This document shows positions 25,634 to 34,247 of a stretch of 64,000 nt of DNA, piece by piece. The DNA is taken from the NCBI GenBank assembly GCA_052034585.1, contig JBPOIJ010000057.1, forward strand, positions 124,001-188,000, written 5' to 3'. Origin of the DNA: Xiheimicrobium sp052034585 (lineage in GTDB: Bacteria > Myxococcota > Myxococcia > Myxococcales > Myxococcaceae). Each line of letters starts with the position of its first letter. Position 1 is the stretch's first letter. Both the position numbers and the translations under genes were made by a program. A model generated the notes under the pieces. It saw nothing but the letters and a program-made list of their open reading frames with translations. It did not search any database and was not told the DNA's origin.

Positions 25634-27211
25634 TCAGTCTTCGACGCAGAGCACGTGAAGGGTGCTGTCACAGCGGGCGGGCGCTCCGTCGTCCCACACG
25701 AAGGGCGTGCCCGTTCCGTTCGAGCCGCTCGTGCCCTGCTGCGCGATGCTCGAGGAGGTCCAGCTCGAACAGGCCTGGCTGGCGATGAGGCCGTGCACGG
25801 TGGAGCCGGTCCAGAAGTTCAACCCCGTTCCTGGAACACCGAGCTCGTTGGTGATGGCGAGGCTGCCACGGTTGAGGCCGAACTCGAGCGCCGCGCGGTT
25901 GTTGAAGACGACGCCGCCGTCGAGAATGGTGAACGGCCCCTGCGCCATGGTGCGGCCGACGGCCGGTGACGTCGGCCCGGAGAGCAGCGCGTGCCAGGTG
26001 CCACCGAGGTTGCGCGCCGTCGCGGCCGTGTTGCAGTTCGTGTCAGCGCCGGTCACCCCGCCCATGTTCCCAGGGAAGGTGCTCTGGGTGATGAAGAGGC
26101 GCTTGGGCGTGCTGGGACGAGGGCTCTGGCGCAGGGGCGACACGTCCTGTTCGACGCAGACGAGGCGCAGCGCCGAGGTGCAGGCCGAGTCCATCGCAAA
26201 CCAGTTGAGCATTCCGGAAGAGGCGGTCCCCTCGGCTCCCTGAAGCGTGGTGAGCGTCCACCCGGAGCAGGTGTTGGTGGCGACCGCTCCGGCCGTGGTG
26301 GTGCCCGTCCAGAAGCGTCGTGAGCCGGCGAGCGCCTGCCCATTCTCGAAGGCGATGGAGGCGTTCGCGTTCACCAGACCTGCGGTGAGCGCCGTGCGGT
26401 TGTTGAAGACGGTGCCGCCGTCCATGCCGAACCAGGGCCCCGTTCCCACCATGCGCGCCGGCGCGGGCGTTCCCTGCACCGAGAGGAAGGCCCGCCAGGT
26501 ACCGTTCAGCAAGCGCGCGTCGGCGAGCGTGGTGCACGCGAAGTCGGCGCCGGTGAGGCCATCGGTCGTCCCCTGCGCGAAGGCGCGGAGGTTGCCATCG
26601 AAGACGACGGAGCTGAGGAAGATGCGCGTCGGGCCCGCGTCTGGGCCTCCGCCATCGAACGTGCCGCCGTCGAAGACGCCGCTGTCGAAGCTCCCACCGT
26701 CGGTGCCGGCATCCGAACCCGATGAGCCACCTGCCGTCGAGCCACCGGCCGTCGAGCCACCGGCCGTCGAGCCACCGGCCGTCGAGCCACCGGCCGTCGA
26801 GCCACCGGCCGTCGAGCCACCGGCTGTCGAGCCACCGGCCGTCGAGCCACCGGCCGTCGAACCACCGGCCGTCGAGCCACCGCCAGACGAGCCTCCTGCG
26901 TCGCCACCCGCCGACGAGCCACCTCCGACCATCCCGCCCGCGGAGCCGCCGCCCGACCCCGTGCACTTGGACTGGGTGCACGTCTGGCCTGCGGTACAGG
27001 TCGAGCAGGCCGCGCCTCCGATGCCACAGGCGGAGGCCGCCGAGCCCGACTCGCACGTCCCCGCCGCAGAACAGCAGCCTGACGGGCACGTCGTGGCCGT
27101 GCACTGCGTCGCGGGCGGGCTGCAGGACAACGAGAGAGCGAGAACGACCGAGACGAGCGGCACGCGAAGGACCGAGCGACCGGTCGAGCGGTGAAGTGAA
27201 TCGAAGAACAT
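25634..27211 (-). CDS. Lipoprotein with ten-Cys module, GGSTA stalk and two DUF1554 domains
   Basis: 525 aa from ATG 27211 (GGAG 8 nt upstream; an ATG 12 codons earlier only lengthens the n-region). Lipobox S-L-S-C (Cys30). The ten-Cys module shared with three other lipoproteins lies at C37-C83. A stalk follows at 84-165, including ten GGSTA units. Two homologous domains come next (about 185-350 and 360-520), each with a T-x-x-x-F/L-F-x-S-x-x-F-x-G-N start, G-A-D-x-x-C, W-x-A-F/L-L-S, N-N-R-x-A-L and W-T-G patterns of DUF1554, a domain first noted in leptospiral surface proteins. It is probably a surface adhesin-like protein. Confidence 0.8.
   Translation of the reverse strand: MFFDSLHRSTGRSVLRVPLVSVVLALSLSCSPPATQCTATTCPSGCCSAAGTCESGSAASACGIGGAACSTCTAGQTCTQSKCTGSGGGSAGGMVGGGSSAGGDAGGSSGGGSTAGGSTAGGSTAGGSTAGGSTAGGSTAGGSTAGGSTAGGSTAGGSTAGGSSGSDAGTDGGSFDSGVFDGGTFDGGGPDAGPTRIFLSSVVFDGNLRAFAQGTTDGLTGADFACTTLADARLLNGTWRAFLSVQGTPAPARMVGTGPWFGMDGGTVFNNRTALTAGLVNANASIAFENGQALAGSRRFWTGTTTAGAVATNTCSGWTLTTLQGAEGTASSGMLNWFAMDSACTSALRLVCVEQDVSPLRQSPRPSTPKRLFITQSTFPGNMGGVTGADTNCNTAATARNLGGTWHALLSGPTSPAVGRTMAQGPFTILDGGVVFNNRAALEFGLNRGSLAITNELGVPGTGLNFWTGSTVHGLIASQACSSWTSSSIAQQGTSGSNGTGTPFVWDDGAPARCDSTLHVLCVED
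26732..26881 (-). repeat. Ten 15-bp repeats encoding GGSTA
   Basis: Ten nearly identical 15-bp units (GAGCCACCGGCCGTC on the plus strand) lie in frame within the lipoprotein gene. Only isolated third-base changes occur. It resembles a minisatellite able to change length in steps of five residues. Confidence 0.9.
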
Positions 27212-27445
27212 GTACTGGGCTCCGTTGGGGGGAAGAATCGGCGGCATTCTCTTCGCGAGGGGCGCTCAGTTGTGGGTCTCGAGCGTTCGGATTCGGAGCC
27301 CACTGGCGGTCGTCAAACGGCAACAAGTGTCACGGCTTGCGACCGCGCCAGTGCTTTCGCGGCGGGCGCGTTCGGATTGCCAGTCGACGCGGGCGTTCGG
27401 CTTCGGTCGCGGGAACCGGTCCACCCAACAAGCTGTCTGTCGGGC

Positions 27446-29452
27446 ATGTCTGCTCGCCCGCTCGTCGCGCTCGCCGTGCTGATGGCTGGCTGTGGTCCCG
27501 ACGAGTCGTCAGGCGCGAGGGGGACGCTCTTCGAGTCGAGCCACACGGTGACGCTGCGCTCCTTCGACGGGAGCGCGCGCCTGGAGGTCAGCCGCCAGTT
27601 TCGCAACGAGACGAACGAGCCGCGGTCGCTCACGCGGACCATCTCGGTGCCGAGAGGCGCCGTCGTCACCTCGCTGCGGTTGGGGCGAGGCGCTGCGCCG
27701 TTGACTCGTGCTCCGCTCTCGACCGAAGAGCAGGTCGCCGCCGACTGGGAGCGGCTCACCGGCGCTGGAGACGCGGCGCCGAGCCTCGCCAACCCGACTC
27801 AAGCGGCGCCGAGCCTCGCCAACCCGACTCAAGCGGCGCCAAGCCTCGCCAACCCGACTCAATCGGCGCCGAGCCTGATCGGCAAGCTCGACTGGGAATA
27901 CGACGACACCTTGAGGCTCGAGCTCTTCGGCTTGCTTCCGCACGAGACCGTGACCGTCGAATACGACGTCTCCGTCGAGCCGGACTACTCCGCGGGAGTG
28001 CTCGCGTTCACCTACCCGCCGCAGGACGAGTCAGAGGTGACGCCTCGGTTCGAGCGCGCCGACGTCGAGGCGACCGACGAGGGCTTCGTGGTGCGCCGCC
28101 AGCACTTCACCGACTCCATCGCGGACGTCCGCTGGGCGACGTCACCCGTGGACACGAACCGCACGCTCTGGCGGCTCGAGGTCGACGTCGCGCCCGAGCT
28201 CGCGCCGCTCCCCATCGCGCCGAACGTGGTCTTCGTGCTCGACGCCTCGCACAGCCAGGGGCCAGACGGCATCGCGGCCCAGCTCGAGCTGCTCCCGCCG
28301 TACCTCGCCAACACGCCGGACGCGCGGGTCGAGGTGGTGGTCACTCGCCGGTTCGCCGAGCGCCTCTTCGGCGCCTTCGTGCCGGTAAAGGAAGTGCCCT
28401 CGTTGCTCGAGCGGAACGCGCAGAGGCTCGAGCCGGGAAATGGCTCCAACCTCGACGAGGGCGCAGCGCTGGCGGCGCGGGCGGTCGCCGAGATGAGCGG
28501 CCCTGGGCGCATCGTGCTCTTCAGCGACCGCCGGCTGCGCACCACCTTCTCGGCGGAGACCACCCGAGCAGCGCTCGCGCTCACCCCACGCGACACCGTG
28601 GTGCACCTCGTCGACCGCGCGCCGCCACGAGGCCGGGAGTTGGAGGTGCTGCGCGACGACGAGGACTCGCTCAACGCCCTCGTCGAGCCGTCCGGAGGCT
28701 TGCTGGTTCGGGTGGTGGGCGCGGTCTCGGAGGGCGCGGCGAAGGAGCTCGGCGGGCTCGTTCGTCCGATGCGCCTCGACGACGTCCACGTCGAGGCGCC
28801 AGGGCTCGAGGTCATCGTCGACGGCGAGCTCGAGCAAGGCGCCACGCTGCGAGTGCACGGCGTCGACGCCCGGCCACCCGACGTCGTCACCGTCAGCGGG
28901 ATGCTCTGGCGACGCGAGTTTCGCAAGGTGGTGGGGGTGGATGCCTTCCTCGCGCAGCGGCTCCCGGCGGTGGCAGTGGGCGAACCGGAGCTCCGCCTCG
29001 AGCTGAGCGACGACGAGCTGCGGTCGGTGGCGTTCCTCTCGCAAGCCGTCTCACCGGTGACCGGCTATCTCGCCGCGCCTCCAGGTGCAGGGCCGACGCC
29101 TGCGGGCACCGTGCTGGGCTCGCAAGTCAGCTCGACGCGGTGCACTGGAGGGTTGGGCTCCACCTCCTTCAGCGGGTGCCGGCTCGGGATCGGCAAGTCG
29201 GTGGGGGCGCTCGAGGCCGAGCTCGCCAGGCGCCTGGCGGAGGTGCGAGGGACGTGTGAGGCCCGGCTCCAGACGACCTCTCACGCCCAGGTCGTCGTCG
29301 AAGTGACGAGTGACGAGATCGTCGACGTGGCAGTGCTGCGAGAACTCCCGCCGATGGCGGACTGCGTGAGCGAAGGGGTGTGGGCGCTGCGGCTCGGGCC
29401 GGAGTTTCGGAGCGTGTCACGCCGCCTCACCCTCGAGTTCGAAGCGCACTGA
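27446..29452 (+). CDS. VIT/VWA-like lipoprotein with 10-residue repeats
   Basis: 668 aa starting MSARPLVALAVLMAGC (lipobox, Cys16). Residues 28-200 resemble a VIT-type beta domain (NETNEPRSLTRTISVP). It is interrupted at 110-139 by three exact copies of AAPSLANPTQ and part of a fourth. A VWA-like domain at about 255-420 has D-A-S-H-S in place of D-x-S-x-S. The C-terminal 90 residues hold a TonB/GYF-like pattern with two Cys pairs (RCTGGLGSTSFSGC; GTCEAR) found in VIT/VWA proteins of this phylum. The frame continues upstream without a signal peptide, so 27446 is preferred. Its role is unknown. Confidence 0.72.
   Translation: MSARPLVALAVLMAGCGPDESSGARGTLFESSHTVTLRSFDGSARLEVSRQFRNETNEPRSLTRTISVPRGAVVTSLRLGRGAAPLTRAPLSTEEQVAADWERLTGAGDAAPSLANPTQAAPSLANPTQAAPSLANPTQSAPSLIGKLDWEYDDTLRLELFGLLPHETVTVEYDVSVEPDYSAGVLAFTYPPQDESEVTPRFERADVEATDEGFVVRRQHFTDSIADVRWATSPVDTNRTLWRLEVDVAPELAPLPIAPNVVFVLDASHSQGPDGIAAQLELLPPYLANTPDARVEVVVTRRFAERLFGAFVPVKEVPSLLERNAQRLEPGNGSNLDEGAALAARAVAEMSGPGRIVLFSDRRLRTTFSAETTRAALALTPRDTVVHLVDRAPPRGRELEVLRDDEDSLNALVEPSGGLLVRVVGAVSEGAAKELGGLVRPMRLDDVHVEAPGLEVIVDGELEQGATLRVHGVDARPPDVVTVSGMLWRREFRKVVGVDAFLAQRLPAVAVGEPELRLELSDDELRSVAFLSQAVSPVTGYLAAPPGAGPTPAGTVLGSQVSSTRCTGGLGSTSFSGCRLGIGKSVGALEAELARRLAEVRGTCEARLQTTSHAQVVVEVTSDEIVDVAVLRELPPMADCVSEGVWALRLGPEFRSVSRRLTLEFEAH
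27773..27862 (+). repeat. Three tandem 30-bp repeats inside a VIT domain
   Basis: Three copies of 30 bp encode AAPSLANPTQ; copy 3 differs by one base from copies 1 and 2. A fourth copy is truncated after 18 bp. The repeat falls in a loop of the folded domain rather than in a stalk. The near-identity of the copies indicates recent duplication. Confidence 0.9.
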
Positions 29453-29467
29453 GCCGAGAGAACGGCC

Positions 29468-29878
29468 TCACTTCGGTGGCGGGAGCCTGGTGAGGGAGCC
29501 TCCGAAGATGGGGAGCAGGCCCTTCTCGTATCGCAGACAGACCGTCTCTCCAGCCGCCGCGTCGAGATCGATGGCGGCGAGCCCACCCCGCTGCCCGCCC
29601 AGCCACCTGCGCGCGACCTCGACGTGGATCTTCCCTGGCGGAGCGAGCACGGTCTTCATCGTCCACGGGCCGGAGGTCTGTTGGCCGTTCACCCAGATGT
29701 TGGCGTGCCAGTATCCGATGGGCTGCGAGCCCTCGGCGAACTCGATGCGAATGGTGGCGTTGAGGTCCTGACCTTCCATGAACTCTCCGGCGACGCAGGT
29801 GGAGCCGAGGGCCGCGGGGTCGTGCGCACAGCCGACCAGGAGCGTGCAGGTGAACCAGAGCGCGAGTGTCCGGGGCAT
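29468..29878 (-). CDS. Small lipoprotein of unknown function
   Basis: 136 aa. Lipobox L-V-G-C (Cys17) after MPRTLALWFTCTLLVGC. The mature part is a single beta-rich domain with an aromatic motif (YWHANIWVNGQQ) and two further Cys. No Gly linker is present. It is convergent with the VIT/VWA lipoprotein gene, 15 bp away. The family was not recognised. Confidence 0.62.
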   Translation of the reverse strand: MPRTLALWFTCTLLVGCAHDPAALGSTCVAGEFMEGQDLNATIRIEFAEGSQPIGYWHANIWVNGQQTSGPWTMKTVLAPPGKIHVEVARRWLGGQRGGLAAIDLDAAAGETVCLRYEKGLLPIFGGSLTRLPPPK

Positions 29879-30050
29879 GGCGACGTGCTGTCTACACTCC
29901 GGGCCGCTCGTCGGGTCGCGAATCTTGGACGGCGTCGGGCGACACGAGGGTCGGCGTCGACACGCTGCGGCAGGTCACCGCAATGCCGAAGGCGACGGGC
30001 GCGAGGCGGGCTATGTCCGAACGTCTCCCCAACGTTCCTCGAGGACTCCC

Positions 30051-31406
30051 ATGAAGGCGCTCCGTTGGCTCGCGGTGGTGGTGATCCTCTCCTGTTCCCC
30101 GGGCACCATGGGAACGGACGCAGGCGGCTCGAGCGGTGGAGGCTCGGCTGGCGGGGCCGGCGGAGCGACAGGCGGCGGATCAACGAGTGGCGGATCAACG
30201 AGTGGCGGTTCCACAGGTGGTGGATCGACTGCCGGCGGATCAACGAGCGGCGGTTCAACGGCTGGTGGATCGACTGCCGGCGGATCAACGAGCGGCGGAT
30301 CAACCGCTGGTGGATCGACTGCCGGCGGATCAACGGCTGGTGGATCGACTGCGGGCGGCGCCACGAGCGGCGGCGCGGCGGGCGGGAGCGTCTTCGTGCG
30401 CGGCAACCCGCTCTTCTTCGACGACTACCACTACGTCGTCACCTCCGACGTCGCGCAGGGCGCGGCGAACCGCATGGCGTTCTTCACCGCTGGCTACTCG
30501 CGCATCAAGGCGCTGAACGTCGACAACGCAGGCCAGGGCACCCAGAGCTCGCAGACCGGCGGCGGCGGGCGGCTCTTCACCGTCGACGTCTCGACGATTC
30601 CCGGCTTCAGCGGGACCGCGCCCGGCTCGACCCAGCGAGCGCTCTGCATCAACAGCCAGGCAGGAACGACCGGCCAGCAGACCGACTTCTACTTCCGCAT
30701 CGGCGCCGCCATCGGCGACATCCCCGCGAACGTGTACTTCCAGTTCTGGGTCTACGTCGCGCGCAGCGGCAACCAGCTGACGCAGTTCCACGGACGCGAG
30801 AAGTTCCTCTACCCCACGCGCAACACCTACCCGGCGACCATCGCGAACAACGGAGGTCACTGGCTCTTCGAGCTCGCCTCGAACAGCTCGAACCCCGACA
30901 ACCTCGGCGCGCCTGGCGCGGGGCAGGTGTACGGACTGAACCGCGACGGCACCATCCTCTCGAGCACGCCGTTCTGGAACGACGCCTCGGCCGTCGCCAA
31001 CGGAGCCACCAGTCACCTCGGGCAGACCGACAGCAGCTCGCCGATGTGGGTCGCCAACGAGTGGATCGAGACGCGCATCCACTTCGACACCAGCGGCGCG
31101 AACGGGGTCTACGAAGTGTGGACTCGACGGCCGGGCGCACTGTGGTTGAAGAAGACGGAGTGGATCGGCGGCACGATGGTCGCGGGCGCGCCCTTCACCT
31201 GGTCGATCGACCCCGCCTTCCGTGATGGACACGCCGCAGTCAGCATTCCCACCACGATGCCGGGCAACAACGTGACCGCGATATGTACGACGCGTGGATC
31301 TACCTCCAGGACTTCGCGATGGCGCGCTCGGTCGCCGATCTCCCGACCTACGGCGGGCGTTGTTCAGCTGGCGCGTCGGAGCGGGAGCTGCCAGCCGACG
31401 CCGTAG
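30051..31406 (+). CDS. Lectin/polysaccharide-lyase-like lipoprotein, frameshifted near C-terminus
   Basis: Starts MKALRWLAVVVILSC (Cys15). A stalk of GGSTS/GGSTA units at 24-113 is followed by a jelly-roll domain of about 290 residues resembling LamG/polysaccharide-lyase sandwiches (VRGNPLFFDDY, YFQFWVYV, EWIETRIHFDT, KKTEWIGGTM). Near 31273 the frame slips. One extra base would give NNVDRDMYDAWIYLQDF, the expected last strand of this fold, while the actual frame reads Arg/Ser-rich residues to a stop at 31406. The restored frame has no stop until 31621, overlapping the convergent gene, so a second lesion may exist. Confidence 0.7.
   Translation: MKALRWLAVVVILSCSPGTMGTDAGGSSGGGSAGGAGGATGGGSTSGGSTSGGSTGGGSTAGGSTSGGSTAGGSTAGGSTSGGSTAGGSTAGGSTAGGSTAGGATSGGAAGGSVFVRGNPLFFDDYHYVVTSDVAQGAANRMAFFTAGYSRIKALNVDNAGQGTQSSQTGGGGRLFTVDVSTIPGFSGTAPGSTQRALCINSQAGTTGQQTDFYFRIGAAIGDIPANVYFQFWVYVARSGNQLTQFHGREKFLYPTRNTYPATIANNGGHWLFELASNSSNPDNLGAPGAGQVYGLNRDGTILSSTPFWNDASAVANGATSHLGQTDSSSPMWVANEWIETRIHFDTSGANGVYEVWTRRPGALWLKKTEWIGGTMVAGAPFTWSIDPAFRDGHAAVSIPTTMPGNNVTAICTTRGSTSRTSRWRARSPISRPTAGVVQLARRSGSCQPTP
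30120..30389 (+). repeat. 15-bp in-frame repeats encoding GGSTS/GGSTA
   Basis: A tandem array, partly of higher order (GGGSTAGGSTS blocks repeat three times), encodes the stalk of the lectin-like lipoprotein. All units keep the frame. Confidence 0.8.
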
Positions 31407-32263
31407 TGACGAGCGCACTCGAGCTCGCGGCCACGCACCACGCGCCGTCCGGCGAGCGGCCCTCGAGCCTCGGTGACGACGGTGTTCTGGCTCTCTTGAT
31501 GGTCGTGGCCCCAGTAGAGCACCACCCAATCGTGGGTCGTTCCCAGCTGGTGCGCGCGGCCGGTGTTCGAGAAGAGCGCGGTGAAGCGCAGCCCGTCGCG
31601 CATCGTGTGCAGCACCGGTAGCCACCGCGCGTGGGTCGGGTTGAAGCGCTTGGGCGCGATGAGCGGCAGCCGCTCCTCGGCGGCCTTCTTCCGGTACTCG
31701 GTGTCGACGTCGAGCAGCAGCGCGACCGAAGGGAGACGGGGGTGCGGCTCGGGCAGATGCGGGGGCGCGGCGGTGGCGACCGATTCCTGCTTCGGGCCTC
31801 GACCTCGCCGGCCCAGCAACCCGCCGAGCGCCTCACGAACCAGCGCGGTGCGACGACGCCCGAACCCTGGCACCGCCTCGAGCGAGCCGTCGTGAGCGGC
31901 GATCTCCAGCTCTTCGAGCGTCTCGACGTGGAGCGCGTCGTGGACCCGTTTCGCGAGCGCGGGCCCGAGCCCTGGCACTCGGCGCAGCCGCTCCAGGGGA
32001 GGAAGCTCGGCCTCGAGGCGCTCGAGCATGCGGAGGTGACCGGTGGAGGTGAGCTCCTGCACGACGGAAGCGATGGCGGTGCCGATGCCCAACGCCTTCC
32101 ATTCCGCATCGGTCGACGTCCCCACCGGCCGCTTCGAGGCTCGCACCGCGCTCGCCGCGCGCCGGTAGGCATGCACCCGGAACGGGTTCGCCGCTTGGAA
32201 CTCGAGCAGCTCGGCGAGGCGGTCGAGCGTCCGCGCCACGTCGTCGTTGGTGAGCGGCCTCAT
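31364..32263 (-). CDS. PolX-type helix-hairpin-helix DNA-binding protein
   Basis: 299 aa. Residues 1-75 resemble the N-terminal 8-kDa domain of family X polymerases (NDDVARTLDRLAELLEFQAANPFRVHAYRRAA). Two helix-hairpin-helix motifs follow (VPGLGPALAKRVHDAL at about 95-110; VPGFGRRRTALVREAL at about 130-145). The C-terminal half (about 175-295) has a conserved-looking domain (LDVDTEYRKKA, HARWLPVLHTMRDGLRFTALFSNT, ARGPLAGRRVVRGRE). The paired aspartates of a nucleotidyltransferase are not seen, so it is not a polymerase. It probably binds nicked or gapped DNA. Confidence 0.78.
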   Translation of the reverse strand: MRPLTNDDVARTLDRLAELLEFQAANPFRVHAYRRAASAVRASKRPVGTSTDAEWKALGIGTAIASVVQELTSTGHLRMLERLEAELPPLERLRRVPGLGPALAKRVHDALHVETLEELEIAAHDGSLEAVPGFGRRRTALVREALGGLLGRRGRGPKQESVATAAPPHLPEPHPRLPSVALLLDVDTEYRKKAAEERLPLIAPKRFNPTHARWLPVLHTMRDGLRFTALFSNTGRAHQLGTTHDWVVLYWGHDHQESQNTVVTEARGPLAGRRVVRGRELECARHYGVGWQLPLRRAS

Positions 32264-32344
32264 GGCACCACGGTAACCAGGCGCTCGGCGGCGGCACGGG
32301 CTTGAGGGCCGTCACGCACGCAGCGCCTCGCCCAGCCGAGCGGC

Positions 32345-34096
32345 TCAGATGCTGATGCTGCCCTCGCGGAAGTCCGTCTTGGCGATGTGCACGTTGATGC
32401 AGACCGGCACTCCCGACTTCGCCAGCCGCTTCGCCTCGGCGATGGTCTCGTCGACCTTCTTCGGGTCGGTCAGCAGCAAGCCCTTGCCGCCGTAGCCCTC
32501 GGCGACCTTCTCGTAGGAGGTCAGGCGCAGACCGGTGCCGACCGCCGAGCCGAGCAGGTGCACCTGATCTCTGGCGATCTGCTGCCACGAGGCGTCGGTG
32601 CCGATGACCGCGATGGGCGCGTAGCCATGGCGCGCGAAGGTGTCGAACTCGTTGAGCGAGTACGCGCTCGAGCCGTCGCCGTAGATGATCCACACCTCGC
32701 TCTTCGGCCGCACCGTCGCGGCGCCGACCGCGAAGCCACCACCGACGCCGAGGGTTCCGAACACGCCAGGGTCGAGCCAGGAGAGCGGCCTGCGGGGCCG
32801 GAGGATGTAGGCGGCGGTCGCGACGAAATCGCCTCCGTCGACGACGAGCACCGAGTCGTCGGCGAGCTGCTCCTCGAGCTTCAAGAAGAAGTGAATCGGG
32901 TCGACCTTCTCACCGGCCGGCTTGGCCTTGCCTCGAATCTCGGCGTCGCGCGCGTCTTCCCGCTTGCGGCACTCGTCGATGAAGGCGCGCCACTTCGGGT
33001 CGGGCCGAACCCGCGAGGCGAGCGTCTCGAGGAACTCACCGGCGTGCAGCTGCACCTGCACGTTCGCGCGCCGGTTCTTCACCATCTCTTCGGCGGACAG
33101 GTTGGCGGCGATGATCTTCGTCTTCTTCCCGAAGCCGAAGCCGTACTTCATGCGGAAGTCGAAGGGGAAGCCGCAGACCACCACCACGTCGGCGTCCTTC
33201 AGGGCCTTGCCGCGGGCGTGGCGGAACTGGGTGGGGCTCGCCTTGCCGAGGAGCCCACGCGAGGTGCCGCCGAGCCACACTGGAATGCCGAGGGACTCGA
33301 TGGCGCGTGCGAGCGGCCCTGGGTCGCGAACGTTCACCATCGTCTGGCTGCCCACCACCAGCGCGGGCCGCTCGGCCTTCGAGAGCAGCTTCACCGCGTC
33401 GTCGATGGCCTTCTTGGTGTTCCGCAGCGACGGAGGCTCCGGCACCAGCCCGGCGACGTCGACGTGGGGCGCGTGGAACTGCCGCAGCAGGTGGCCCTGG
33501 AGGTACAGCTTGAGGGCGCGCTGCCCGAGCGTCTTCGGGTTCTCGACGCCGGTCTCCTTGATGAACATCTCGCGGATGAGCGCCTCGGGGTAGAGCACGT
33601 CGACCGGCACCTCGATGAAGACCGGGCCAGGAACGCCCGAGCGGCACTCCTTGAGCGCGCGGTCGAGGGTAGGCCCGAGCTGCTTCACCGTGGTGCAGCG
33701 GCCGAACCACTTCACCGCCGACTGAATGAGCGACAGCTGGTCGATGTCCTGCAGCGCGCCGCGCCCCTTGAGGACGGTGGCCGTGGCACCTCCCAGGAGG
33801 ACGATGGGCGACTGGGCGAGCTGGGCGTTCTTGAGTGCGGTGATGGTGTTGGTGACGCCGGGGCCAGCGGTGACGGCGGCGACTCCGGGCAGGCCGGTCA
33901 TTCGCGCGTAGGCATCGGCAGCGAACACCGCATTTCGCTCGTCACGGCAGTCGACGATCTTGATGTTGCGCTCCTCGCAGCCGACGAGGATGGGCGAGAT
34001 GTGTCCGCCGCAGAGGGTGAAGAGGGCCGAGATGTTCCACTTCGAGAGAACCTCGGCGAGGTGATCGCCGCCGTGCCGCAGGGGTGCCTTCGTCAT
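32345..34096 (-). CDS. Thiamine diphosphate-dependent acetolactate synthase/2-hydroxyacyl-CoA lyase-like enzyme
   Basis: 583 aa with the three-domain layout of the family: a Pyr domain (1-175) with catalytic Glu53 in CRDERNAVFAADA, a central domain (about 195-345) and a PP domain (about 385-570) with GDG (IIYGDGSSAYSL). It looks closest to the eukaryotic ILVBL/HACL2 type (LCGGHISPILVGCEERNIKIV). The residue that usually supplies the Asn ligand of Mg-TPP is Thr here (IGTDASW, where N-D-A-G-W is usual). No regulatory subunit gene is adjacent, arguing against a branched-chain biosynthesis role. It is divergent from the PEGA protein gene. Confidence 0.86.
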   Translation of the reverse strand: MTKAPLRHGGDHLAEVLSKWNISALFTLCGGHISPILVGCEERNIKIVDCRDERNAVFAADAYARMTGLPGVAAVTAGPGVTNTITALKNAQLAQSPIVLLGGATATVLKGRGALQDIDQLSLIQSAVKWFGRCTTVKQLGPTLDRALKECRSGVPGPVFIEVPVDVLYPEALIREMFIKETGVENPKTLGQRALKLYLQGHLLRQFHAPHVDVAGLVPEPPSLRNTKKAIDDAVKLLSKAERPALVVGSQTMVNVRDPGPLARAIESLGIPVWLGGTSRGLLGKASPTQFRHARGKALKDADVVVVCGFPFDFRMKYGFGFGKKTKIIAANLSAEEMVKNRRANVQVQLHAGEFLETLASRVRPDPKWRAFIDECRKREDARDAEIRGKAKPAGEKVDPIHFFLKLEEQLADDSVLVVDGGDFVATAAYILRPRRPLSWLDPGVFGTLGVGGGFAVGAATVRPKSEVWIIYGDGSSAYSLNEFDTFARHGYAPIAVIGTDASWQQIARDQVHLLGSAVGTGLRLTSYEKVAEGYGGKGLLLTDPKKVDETIAEAKRLAKSGVPVCINVHIAKTDFREGSISI

Positions 34097-34247
34097 GCGC
34101 GCTCGTGTACGGCGGGGCGTGGCTCAAGTCACGAAGACTGCGCCGATGCCGAACGGGCGTGATGTTCCGCCGTGGAGGTTCGCTCGACAACGCCCCTCCG
34201 ACACTCTCCCCTTGCCCGGCGCCCCGACTCGGGGTGAGGAGCCGCCC

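Noticed and set aside
27773..27862. Short CRISPR-like repeats of 30 bp
   Set aside because: They are head-to-tail and coding, with no spacers.
31364..32263. Family X DNA polymerase
   Set aside because: The HhH and 8-kDa-like parts are present, but the catalytic aspartates of the nucleotidyltransferase domain are not seen.
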